Shown piece after piece: positions 1-8,037 of a DNA stretch of 40,069 nucleotides (position 1 is the first letter of the stretch; every line of letters begins with the position of its first letter). The notes below the pieces were generated by a model. That model did not search any database. It was given only the letters and a program-made list of their open reading frames with translations, and was not told where the DNA came from. The stretch spans positions 1 through 40,069 of the forward strand of contig JABGTR010000032.1 in the NCBI GenBank assembly GCA_018646985.1. The letters are read 5' to 3'. The translations under genes and the position numbers were made by a program. The DNA is from Minisyncoccota bacterium. GTDB lineage: Bacteria; Patescibacteriota; Microgenomatia; UBA1400; PJMF01.

Positions 1-2
1 CA

Positions 3-821
3 GATATCATCTTCTCAATTCTACATGGACCAAATGGTGAAGATGGAACTATGCAAGGTTTGTTAGAGCTACTCAACGTGGCTTACGTAGGACCAAGAGT
101 CTTAGGATCAGCACTATCAATGGATAAGGTCATCCAAAAGCAAGTCTGTGCTTTTTACGATATTCCTCAGACAAAATACATTAGTTTCTCTAGCTATGAG
201 TGGGAAAATAGTTCAGATTTAGTTATTCAAAATATTAATCAACAACTTCAGTATCCTCTATTTATCAAACCAGCTAATATGGGTTCAAGCGTTGGCATCA
301 CCAAGGCTGATTCCAAAGAAGAGCTGAAAGAATCTATTCAAGAAGCTCTTCAATATGATCATAAAATTATTGTTGAAGAAAGCATTGGTGAGATGAGAGA
401 GATCGAAATATCTGTTTTAGGAAACAATAATCCAAAGGCTTCAGTCTGCGGCGAGATCGTTCCCAACACTGAGTTTTATGATTATGAAACTAAGTATATT
501 ACTGATGATATAAAAGTCGCCATTCCCGCAGATATTCCTCAAGAAGTTGCTGATGAAATCAGAGCTACTGCTGTTGAGACATTCAGAGCTTTAGATTGCA
601 TAGGCCTAGCTAGAGTTGACTTTTTCTATCAACCACAAACTGGGAAGCATTTCCTCAATGAGATAAATACCTTACCTGGTTTTACCTCGATTAGCATGTA
701 TCCCAAACTTTGGGAGGCTACCAATCTTAGCTATACTGACTTAATTACCAAGTTATTAGAACTAGCTGAAGAGCAATGGCAAAAAAAACAACAGCTCTCT
801 TATGAATATCAGTCATCATGA
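3..821 (+). CDS. ddl: D-alanine--D-alanine ligase, 5' end outside window
   Basis: Frame is open from the window edge (DIIFSILHGPNGEDGTMQG...), with ATP-grasp/Ddl motifs (HGPNGEDG, PLFIKPANMGSSVGI, LNEINTLPGFTSISMYPKLWEA). Confidence 0.95.
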   Translation, partial: DIIFSILHGPNGEDGTMQGLLELLNVAYVGPRVLGSALSMDKVIQKQVCAFYDIPQTKYISFSSYEWENSSDLVIQNINQQLQYPLFIKPANMGSSVGITKADSKEELKESIQEALQYDHKIIVEESIGEMREIEISVLGNNNPKASVCGEIVPNTEFYDYETKYITDDIKVAIPADIPQEVADEIRATAVETFRALDCIGLARVDFFYQPQTGKHFLNEINTLPGFTSISMYPKLWEATNLSYTDLITKLLELAEEQWQKKQQLSYEYQSS

Positions 822-2131
822 AAAAAAAAGTTGAGAAATTAATTCTTTCATGGTTATTGATCGCCACCAAACTCCAGCTAAAGAAAAATAATCCGACTAT
901 TATTGGAGTAACCGGTAGTGCCGGCAAGACCAGCGCCGTCAAAGCCATTAACGAAGTTTTAAAAACTAAATACTCAGTTAAGAGCACTCTTACTGGCAAC
1001 AGTGAAACTGGCATTCCATTTGAGATTCTAGATATACCTATTAGAAATTGGTCTGGGTTGGGTTGGCTAGTAGTATTGAAACTCAGCTTGTGGCGACTTA
1101 TCTCTCATTGGCCAAAATATGAACTACTTGTAGTAGAAATGGGTATTGATAGCGATCAAGAACCCAAAAACATGGAGTACTTGTTGAAAATAATTCAGCC
1201 TCAAATGGGGGTATTTTTAAATGTTAATAACGTCCATGGGCTGAATTTCTCAGGATCAGATACGATTAAAGCCATCACTGCAGAAAAGGGTAAACTACTG
1301 CTTTCTTTACCCAAGAATGGATTGGCTATTTATTCTCAAGATCATGAATCTATTGTTGATCTGGTGAAAAGCATTGATGTTAAAAAATTAGCTTTCTCTA
1401 TTGCCCAGCCAGCAGATATGCAGCTACTAAAATATCGGGTTAGTCTTAAAGGAACTGAGTTTGTTTTTATTAGTTCTGGAAAGCAATATACCCTTAAGAT
1501 TGAAAAACAACTTCTACTGAAAGAATCTTTCGGTGGGTTAGCGACGGCATTATTGCTCGGACAAAAACTAGGAATAGAAATTGAGCAAGGAATCAAAACT
1601 TTAGAAAAAAACTTTGAGCTGCTACCCGGCAGATCTACCTTGATTAAAGGAATTAATAGCTCGATGATTATTGACTCTTCATATAACTCTTCCTTTGAGC
1701 CAACTGCAGCAGCATTGCGGATGCTGGGTGAAGTTTCAGTGCGGGGTCAAAAAATTGCAGTTCTAGGAGACATGCGTGAAATTGGCAAACAAGAGAAAGC
1801 TGATCATGAAGAGTTAGCTAAGATAGCTGCTAAAAATGCTGATGAGATTATCTTGGTAGGACCTTTGACTGCCAAATATACTCTCCCTCAACTTAAAAAG
1901 TTGAAATTTGCTAAAACTAAAACTCACTCTTTTACAACTGCCTATGAAGCACTAGAAACTGTCAAAAAACTAGTCGGACAACACGACTTAATCTTAGTCA
2001 AAGGCTCACAAAACACCATCTTTCTAGAGATCATTGTCAAAGAAATCATGGAGCACCCAGAGCAGGCTTCAAAAATATTATGCAGACAGAGTAAATATTG
2101 GAACAAGCAACGACAGCATCTTCTTGATTAA
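818..2131 (+). CDS. murF: Mur ligase, MurF-like UDP-N-acetylmuramoyl-tripeptide--D-Ala-D-Ala ligase
   Basis: IGVTGSAGKTSAVKAI P-loop, VVEMGID, DSSYNSSFEP, VLGDMREIG; ATGA overlap with ddl. Confidence 0.88.
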   Translation: MKKKVEKLILSWLLIATKLQLKKNNPTIIGVTGSAGKTSAVKAINEVLKTKYSVKSTLTGNSETGIPFEILDIPIRNWSGLGWLVVLKLSLWRLISHWPKYELLVVEMGIDSDQEPKNMEYLLKIIQPQMGVFLNVNNVHGLNFSGSDTIKAITAEKGKLLLSLPKNGLAIYSQDHESIVDLVKSIDVKKLAFSIAQPADMQLLKYRVSLKGTEFVFISSGKQYTLKIEKQLLLKESFGGLATALLLGQKLGIEIEQGIKTLEKNFELLPGRSTLIKGINSSMIIDSSYNSSFEPTAAALRMLGEVSVRGQKIAVLGDMREIGKQEKADHEELAKIAAKNADEIILVGPLTAKYTLPQLKKLKFAKTKTHSFTTAYEALETVKKLVGQHDLILVKGSQNTIFLEIIVKEIMEHPEQASKILCRQSKYWNKQRQHLLD

Positions 2132-2195
2132 GAAATATCAAATAATTTTTTGTTACACTTTTGGTAATCTTCATCTGCTTTAGTAATTACTAAGT

Positions 2196-2262
2196 GGGCC
2201 CGGCAGGCTTGCCCAATCAACCTGATAATTTGATTTACCGGGTTCGATTCCCGGCGGGTCCA
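2196..2262 (+). ncRNA. tRNA-like domain, copy 1: G3:U70 acceptor and canonical T-arm, no canonical anticodon arm
   Basis: GGGCCCG(2196-2202)/CGGGTCC(2255-2261) 7-bp acceptor with G3-U70; CCGGG-TTCGATT-CCCGG T-arm (2238-2254); A2262 discriminator; only 35 nt between acceptor 5' strand and T-arm. Confidence 0.75.
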
Positions 2263-2315
2263 CATTCTAGATTTGATACTTAAAACCAATTTAAAAAACA
2301 TATATAATTCGAATT

Positions 2316-2385
2316 AATTATCAGGTTGTTAGGCGAATCTGCTTAGAATCGCTTAAACCGCTTCACTTTGAAGCGGTTTTTGTTT
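2316..2385 (+). ncRNA. Downstream partner segment of copy 1: complementary strand, hairpin, terminator
   Basis: AATTATCAGGTTG (2316-2328) is the perfect reverse complement of 2218-2230; hairpin TTAGGCGA/TCGCTTAA (2329-2356); then terminator. Confidence 0.6.
2355..2385 (+). terminator. Rho-independent terminator
   Basis: AAACCGCTTC-ACTTT-GAAGCGGTTT followed by TTTTTGTTTT. Confidence 0.9.
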
Positions 2386-2391
2386 TATACT
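2386..2391 (+). promoter_or_regulatory. -10 element TATACT 7 nt before ATG (leaderless-type start)
   Basis: TATACT-N7-ATG at 2399. Confidence 0.5.
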
Positions 2392-2398
2392 CACCTGT

Positions 2399-3037
2399 AT
2401 GAAAAAAAACGTCCTCCTTACTACCCTAGTTATTAGTAGCCTTATCTTTGCCGGCTGCACTCAAAAAAAAACTGATCAAAATATAAAACTAACTAAGAAT
2501 GTTGAGCTGACTCAAAAACAAGAGCCGGCTCAAGTGCAACAGAAAGGCACCACTATGAAAACCATTAATGATTTCGAGGCTATTGAAGCAACTCAAGTCA
2601 CCATGACCACCACCAAAGGCGAAATGACCTTTAATCTCTTCAGAGACAAAGCCCCACTGACTACCGCAAACTTTTTAAACTTAATCAAAGACGGCTTCTA
2701 TGATGGAATTATCTTTCACCGCGTCATCCCAGATTTCATGGCTCAAGTCGGTGATCCGCTCACCAAAGAAGCCGGGATGGAAGCTCGTTGGGGCACAGGT
2801 GGACCTGGATACCAAATCGCCGATGAGTTTGACCCCGAATTAAAACATGATAAAACTGGAGTCCTCTCCATGGCCAACTCTGGTCCAAATACTGGTGGGA
2901 GTCAGCTCTTTATCACTCACGTTGCCACCCCATGGTTAGATGGTAAGCACGCTGTCTTTGGTGAAATCACCGCGGGGGTTGAAGTGCTCAATCAAATTGA
3001 ACAGGGTGATAAAATTCTTTCAGTCAGCTACAAATAA
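2399..3037 (+). CDS. Cyclophilin-type peptidyl-prolyl cis-trans isomerase, lipoprotein
   Basis: Lipobox LIFAGC; cyclophilin motifs [46 protein letters not shown]. Confidence 0.95.
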   Translation: MKKNVLLTTLVISSLIFAGCTQKKTDQNIKLTKNVELTQKQEPAQVQQKGTTMKTINDFEAIEATQVTMTTTKGEMTFNLFRDKAPLTTANFLNLIKDGFYDGIIFHRVIPDFMAQVGDPLTKEAGMEARWGTGGPGYQIADEFDPELKHDKTGVLSMANSGPNTGGSQLFITHVATPWLDGKHAVFGEITAGVEVLNQIEQGDKILSVSYK

Positions 3038-3060
3038 TCTGTGGCACAATAGATATTAAG

Positions 3061-4572
3061 ATGCATCGTTTGAAACTACTCAAAATCGGGCTGGTTGTTG
3101 CTGTCATAATTCTTCTCTATCCCACGTTTAAAATTGGTATAACTGGAATTAGACTAGTGAGAGCTGGCCGAAATACCCTAATTAGTGCTCAAGATTATGC
3201 TCAAAATTTCTTCTCTACCGATAAAGAAAGACAAATAGATCAAGCTAAGCAACTCAAAACTGATCTAAATAAACTAAGTCAAACTTTGACTACTTTTAAT
3301 GATCAGTCACCAAAAAGCTGGTTGACTCAAAAGATGCTTGCTGACAAACAAGCCCAACTAGACTTAGCTCCAGATTTAATCACTATTGTTCAAAAGGTCA
3401 TGACTGGTGAGCAGAGTTACGTTTTACTCTTCCAAAATACTGAAGAGCTACGAGCTGCAGGTGGCTTCTTAGGCTCATATGCTAAAGTTGAGTTGAGGGA
3501 TGGGGCACTAGAAAATTTCAAGATTGAAGATATCTATGTCCCAGACGGCCAATTTGGCTGGTTTATCGAAGCCCCGACTGGAGCCAAAGAGTATCTCAGC
3601 GGTGGAGATGGCTTGCGTTTACGAGATGCTAACTGGCACCCAGACTTTCCCACTAGCGCCCAACAAATTCTAACCTACCTAGCTTTTGGAAAAGAAGCTG
3701 GTCTTGATGGAGCTATCGCTATCAACCTGCCGGTAGTCGAAGAAATACTTGATGTAACTGGAGATATCTACATTCATGATTATGACCAAACCATCACTAA
3801 AACTAATTTCTCCAATGTCGCTAGGGCAGATCGAGATCAATTCTTTCCAGGTAGTGTTCAAAAACAGCATTTCTTAGCCACCTTTTTCAATCAACTCTTA
3901 ATTGAATTACAAAATTTAAATACAGATCAGCAACAACTTTTAGCAAAAAAAATAATTACTAGTGCTATGAAAAAAGATCTCCAGTTCTTCAGCCATGATC
4001 AAGACTTACAGCTTTTATTTGAAAAATTAAATATTTCTGGGAAAATTTATCAGGCAGAAAATGCTTCATATCTAATGCTTGTTGAGTCTAATGTGGGAAT
4101 CAACAAAGCCAACCAACACCTAGATAGAGCAGTTGATCTAGAGATTACAGATGAAAATGCTCTTATTGAAGTTACATTTGTAAATCGAAACCTCCCTCCT
4201 AGTTCTAAAAATAAAAACCCAGATGAAGCTGACCATCTAGGATACGTTAACTATCAAAGGATTATTCTTTCCCCAGAGACAGACATTAAAGAAATTATAT
4301 TTGATGATCAAAAAATAACTGGCTGGGATGAAGAGTTAATCTCCAACTCTAGTGGAGAAAAATTCAAGCAGGTTGGATTTTTACTTACCCTCAAGGAAAG
4401 AGAAACTAAAAAACTATTAGTTAAACTAGCCAGCTCAACATTCAGCGAGAAATCACAAATCTTTATCCAGAAACAATCAGGAGTAAACAGTATTCCTTAC
4501 CACCTTAAGTACCACGATCAAGAACTATCTCTAGACCTGGTAAAAGACACTCTCGTAAACTTAGATAATTGA
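3061..4572 (+). CDS. DUF4012 domain-containing membrane-anchored protein
   Basis: N-terminal TM segment; LLFQNTEELRAAGGFLGSYAKVELRDG motif typical of DUF4012. Confidence 0.8.
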   Translation: MHRLKLLKIGLVVAVIILLYPTFKIGITGIRLVRAGRNTLISAQDYAQNFFSTDKERQIDQAKQLKTDLNKLSQTLTTFNDQSPKSWLTQKMLADKQAQLDLAPDLITIVQKVMTGEQSYVLLFQNTEELRAAGGFLGSYAKVELRDGALENFKIEDIYVPDGQFGWFIEAPTGAKEYLSGGDGLRLRDANWHPDFPTSAQQILTYLAFGKEAGLDGAIAINLPVVEEILDVTGDIYIHDYDQTITKTNFSNVARADRDQFFPGSVQKQHFLATFFNQLLIELQNLNTDQQQLLAKKIITSAMKKDLQFFSHDQDLQLLFEKLNISGKIYQAENASYLMLVESNVGINKANQHLDRAVDLEITDENALIEVTFVNRNLPPSSKNKNPDEADHLGYVNYQRIILSPETDIKEIIFDDQKITGWDEELISNSSGEKFKQVGFLLTLKERETKKLLVKLASSTFSEKSQIFIQKQSGVNSIPYHLKYHDQELSLDLVKDTLVNLDN

Positions 4573-4576
4573 CTGT

Positions 4577-4582
4577 TACAAT
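4577..4582 (+). promoter_or_regulatory. Extended -10 (TGTTACAAT) 6 nt before ATG of prfB
   Basis: TACAAT-N6-ATG(4589). Confidence 0.5.
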
Positions 4583-4588
4583 ACCAGC

Positions 4589-5680
4589 ATGGATTCACAA
4601 ACTCGAGAAAGAATTACGATAGCCGTTAGTAAGGCTCAAAAGATACTTCAGAGTCTTAACTTGACTCAATTTAAAGATGAGCTGCAAGAACTTCAAGCTC
4701 AAACCTATCAGGGTGATTTTTGGCAGCAACAAAATGCTCAGGAAGTCATGCAACAAACTGCTCAACTCCAAGCTCAGATTTCACAAATTTCAGCTGTTGA
4801 TGAGCAAACAAAAGATATTCAAGCCATGCTAGACCTTTTAGATGAAGCTAGTGAAAAAAACTTAGAGAATGAAATCATAAAATTACTCCCTAAGTATGAA
4901 TCAGCCATTAATAATCTAGAGCTAAATCAATTTCTGAATCAAAAATACGATGCTTATGGAGCCATCCTGTCTATCCACTCTGGACAAGGTGGAACTGAAG
5001 CTATGGATTGGGCAGAAATGATCCGCAGAATGTACCTGCGATATTTTGAGCTCAAAAATTGGAAATTTAAGTTTATCTCAGAGTCACGTGGCGATGAGGC
5101 TGGAATTAAAAGCGCTGAGTATGAAATTACTGCTCCTTACGCCTACGGTTTTCTTAAACACGAGGTGGGAACTCATAGATTGGTTAGATTGAGTCCTTTT
5201 AACGCAGATAATCTACGCCAGACATCTTTTGCACTAGTAGAAGTACTCCCACTCATGGAAGCCAATAGCACTGAGATTGAGCTCAAAGATAATGACCTAG
5301 AATGGCAGTTTAGTAGAGCCGGCGGAGCTGGTGGGCAGAATGTCAATAAAGTTAGCTCTGCAGTTGAACTAACACATGTCCCGACTTCTATTGTCGTCAA
5401 ATGCCGAGAAGAACGAACTCAAATCCAAAATAAAGAGAGAGCTTTGAAAAAACTGAAGGCTATTTTAGCCCAAAAAGAAGCTCAAAAGCAAAAACAAGAA
5501 ATGGATAACGTAAAAGGCAAACATACTGATGCCTCCTGGGGAACACAAATTAGGAATTATGTTCTCCATCCTTATCAACTAGTCAAAGACACCAGAACTG
5601 AATACGAGACATCTGATACAACTGGAGTTCTAGATGGAGACCTAGATCAATTTATTAAGGAAGCTGTCAGACAACTCTAG
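4589..5680 (+). CDS. prfB: Peptide chain release factor 2
   Basis: GGQ motif in AGGAGGQNVNKVSSAVELTHVPT, SPF motif in RLVRLSPFNADNLRQTSFA; no in-frame UGA in the N-terminal part. Confidence 0.95.
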   Translation: MDSQTRERITIAVSKAQKILQSLNLTQFKDELQELQAQTYQGDFWQQQNAQEVMQQTAQLQAQISQISAVDEQTKDIQAMLDLLDEASEKNLENEIIKLLPKYESAINNLELNQFLNQKYDAYGAILSIHSGQGGTEAMDWAEMIRRMYLRYFELKNWKFKFISESRGDEAGIKSAEYEITAPYAYGFLKHEVGTHRLVRLSPFNADNLRQTSFALVEVLPLMEANSTEIELKDNDLEWQFSRAGGAGGQNVNKVSSAVELTHVPTSIVVKCREERTQIQNKERALKKLKAILAQKEAQKQKQEMDNVKGKHTDASWGTQIRNYVLHPYQLVKDTRTEYETSDTTGVLDGDLDQFIKEAVRQL

Positions 5681-5700
5681 CCACCACTTGATAAACTTAG

Positions 5701-5706
5701 TATGAT
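5701..5706 (+). promoter_or_regulatory. -10 element TATGAT 6 nt before ATG 5713
   Basis: TATGAT-N6-ATG. Confidence 0.45.
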
Positions 5707-5712
5707 GTGAAG

Positions 5713-6297
5713 ATGCGTAAAATTAACCTCGAAGACACTCCTCCATCAACTGCTCCTAAGTTGGGAGAAGAAACAGCCACTCAAGCTGAAGTTGAAAGAA
5801 AAAGTGTTGTTGACGAAACTCTCGTCTCCGATAATAATGACAGCTCTATGAAATCACCTTTACCTAAACTAGCCATTATTCTAAGTATTGTCGCTGTTGC
5901 TGCTGGAGTAGCCACCGGATTTGGTGGCTTCAAGCTTAAATCCAAATCTATTAGCATCCTCCCTAGTCCGTCTGATCTACAGCGAGTAGCAGAAGAAGGC
6001 CAGATCAAAGCCGGTGATATCTTTGGAGTTAAAGATGAAGACACTTTTAAAGACTCAGCTGAAGGGTATCTGGAGATTGGTGGCATTAACGGCGAAGGCT
6101 CTCATAAAATTACTCGCCCTGGTGGTATCTCACAAACTGTTTATTTAACTTCTTCAATCACTGACCTAGATAAGTTTGACGGTATGGAAGTCAAGATTTG
6201 GGGAGAGACATTTAAAGGCCAAAAAGCTGGCTGGCTAATGGATGTGGGCCGAATTGAAGTTCTGAACACTGATGCTCAAGCTCCTAGCGAAGAGTAG
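5713..6297 (+). CDS. Hypothetical single-pass membrane protein
   Basis: Uninterrupted ORF with one TM segment (LAIILSIVAVAAGVATGFGGF); ATG 5713 preferred over the GTG at 5707. Confidence 0.7.
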   Translation: MRKINLEDTPPSTAPKLGEETATQAEVERKSVVDETLVSDNNDSSMKSPLPKLAIILSIVAVAAGVATGFGGFKLKSKSISILPSPSDLQRVAEEGQIKAGDIFGVKDEDTFKDSAEGYLEIGGINGEGSHKITRPGGISQTVYLTSSITDLDKFDGMEVKIWGETFKGQKAGWLMDVGRIEVLNTDAQAPSEE

Positions 6298-6339
6298 TAT
6301 TGCATTCGCCTTATTAGAAGCGCTACACTAGATCTGCCT

Positions 6340-7170
6340 ATGATAGTTTTTGACAAAGTCTCAAAGCAGTTTTTCAATGATACTTACGGAGTAAAAGATG
6401 TTAGTTTTGTCATTGACTCAGGCGAATTAATTTTAATCACTGGCCCCACAGGCAGTGGTAAAACCACTCTAATGCGCCTGGTCACTAAAGAGCACACTCC
6501 TACTGAAGGGGAGGTCATTTTTGACGATCTACCTCTCTCAAAAGTAAAACCCTCACTACTCCCATTACATCGCAGGCGAATCGGAGTTGTATTTCAAGAT
6601 TATCGGCTACTACCAGAGTCAAATGTCTGGGAAAATGTAGCTCTACCCTTACTAATTGCTGGTAAATCTAGTGATGAGATTGAAGAAAGAGTGACTGATC
6701 TATTAAAATTAGTAAAATTGGAAGATAAATTTGAGCTCTTCCCTAATGAACTATCTGGCGGAGAAGCTCAAAGAGTCAGCATTGCCAGAGCCCTAGCTGT
6801 AGCACCACCGGTCTTATTTGCTGATGAACCAACTGGAAATCTCGATAAAGAATCCTCTCTAGCTATCATTAATTTACTCAAAAAGATAAATCAGTTGGGG
6901 ACAACAGTCTTGGTCTCCACTCATGATGTGGTAGTCCTTGAAGAAATGGCTGCTGCTAGACGTTTAGAATTAAAAAATGGTGAACTGGTATTAGATACAC
7001 AACCAAAGAAAAGAAGGGTCAAGAAGAAGGAAGAGGAAATAGAGAAAAAAAAGGATAAGCCTAAGCAGAAGAAAACCCCAGCAAAAAAAGTTAAAAAGGA
7101 CGCTCCTAAGACAAAGGAAAAAGTTGAAGACTTAGAAGAAAGCAAACCTAAAAAGAAAGGGAAGAAATGA
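6340..7170 (+). CDS. ftsE: Cell division ATP-binding protein FtsE with Lys/Glu-rich C-terminal extension
   Basis: Walker A GPTGSGKTT, Q-loop, LSGGEAQRVSIARAL, VLFADEPTGNLD; adjacent to ftsX. Confidence 0.9.
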   Translation: MIVFDKVSKQFFNDTYGVKDVSFVIDSGELILITGPTGSGKTTLMRLVTKEHTPTEGEVIFDDLPLSKVKPSLLPLHRRRIGVVFQDYRLLPESNVWENVALPLLIAGKSSDEIEERVTDLLKLVKLEDKFELFPNELSGGEAQRVSIARALAVAPPVLFADEPTGNLDKESSLAIINLLKKINQLGTTVLVSTHDVVVLEEMAAARRLELKNGELVLDTQPKKRRVKKKEEEIEKKKDKPKQKKTPAKKVKKDAPKTKEKVEDLEESKPKKKGKK

Positions 7171-8033
7171 ATCCTTTCACTACTGCCCTCACTAATATTA
7201 GACGCTCTCCATTCCAAAGCATTACTGCTATGGCAATAACCGCTGTCACTTTATTTGTGGCTTACTCTTTTTCACTAATGATCTTAGGAACCCAACAAAT
7301 TCTGAATTACTTTGAAACTAGACCTCAAGTAATTGGTTTCTTTGAGCTAGATGCATCTGTGGCTGAAATTAATCAAGTTAGTGAAAAAATGAGACAGAAA
7401 ACATATGTCAAAGACATTCAGCTCATTACCCAAGAAGAAGCACTGGCTACTTATAGAGATGAAAATAGAGATGACCCACTTTTACTAGAACTAGTCACAG
7501 CCGATATTCTGCCAGCTAGTATTGAAGTGTCTGCAGATGAGATATCAGCTTTGGTCCAAGTTAAAAATGATCTAACAGGTTTAGATGCGGTTGAAGAGGT
7601 TGTTTTTCAGCAAGATATCATTGATTCTCTTACTAACTGGACTACTTCAGTTAGATATATCGGAATTGCTACCGTAGTGACACTGGGACTGACTTCTTTC
7701 TTGATTATTACTGCTTTGATCAGTATGAAAGTTACTCACCGCAAAAAAGCCATCCAAGTGATGAGCTTCTTAGGTGCTAGTAGCTGGTTTATTAAAGCAC
7801 CTTTCTTTTTTGAAGGTGTCATCTACGGCCTGATAGGATCACTCACTGGTTGGGGGGTGATGTTTGCTGCCTTACTCTACCTCACTCCATGGCTCAAAGA
7901 ATTCTTGGGTACAATTTCTATTCTACCTATACCTTGGGAAGTATTTGCTATTCAGCTTAGCATCGGGACCTTAATCACTATTCTTCTGGGTGGGTTTGCC
8001 GGCACCACTGCAGTAAAAAGAATGATGAAATGA
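7167..8033 (+). CDS. ftsX: Cell division permease FtsX
   Basis: Four TM segments, extracellular domain after TM1, 4-nt overlap with ftsE. Confidence 0.9.
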   Translation: MNPFTTALTNIRRSPFQSITAMAITAVTLFVAYSFSLMILGTQQILNYFETRPQVIGFFELDASVAEINQVSEKMRQKTYVKDIQLITQEEALATYRDENRDDPLLLELVTADILPASIEVSADEISALVQVKNDLTGLDAVEEVVFQQDIIDSLTNWTTSVRYIGIATVVTLGLTSFLIITALISMKVTHRKKAIQVMSFLGASSWFIKAPFFFEGVIYGLIGSLTGWGVMFAALLYLTPWLKEFLGTISILPIPWEVFAIQLSIGTLITILLGGFAGTTAVKRMMK

Positions 8034-8037
8034 AGCT

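Noticed and set aside
745-1014. ORF on minus strand antisense to ddl/murF
   Set aside because: Fully overlaps convincing coding sequence on the other strand.
2196-2262. Ordinary tRNA gene
   Set aside because: Only 35 nt between acceptor and T-stem; no 5-bp anticodon stem with 7-nt loop, no D-loop GG in the usual context, and no identifiable anticodon.
2150-2390. Standard or circularly permuted tmRNA
   Set aside because: No tag reading frame ending in ALAA-like codons, no D-analog consensus, and both acceptor strands lie within 67 nt. The order of elements does not match the known permuted layout.
4589-5680. UGA recoding (SR1/Gracilibacteria-type genetic code) or prfB programmed frameshift
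   Set aside because: RF2 is intact with GGQ and SPF motifs, UGA is used as a stop (e.g. ddl, ftsE, ftsX), and prfB is one uninterrupted frame.
6921-7217. Minus-strand ORF antisense to the ftsE tail
   Set aside because: Phe/Ser-rich composition is the mirror of the Lys/Glu-rich tail; overlaps a confident CDS.
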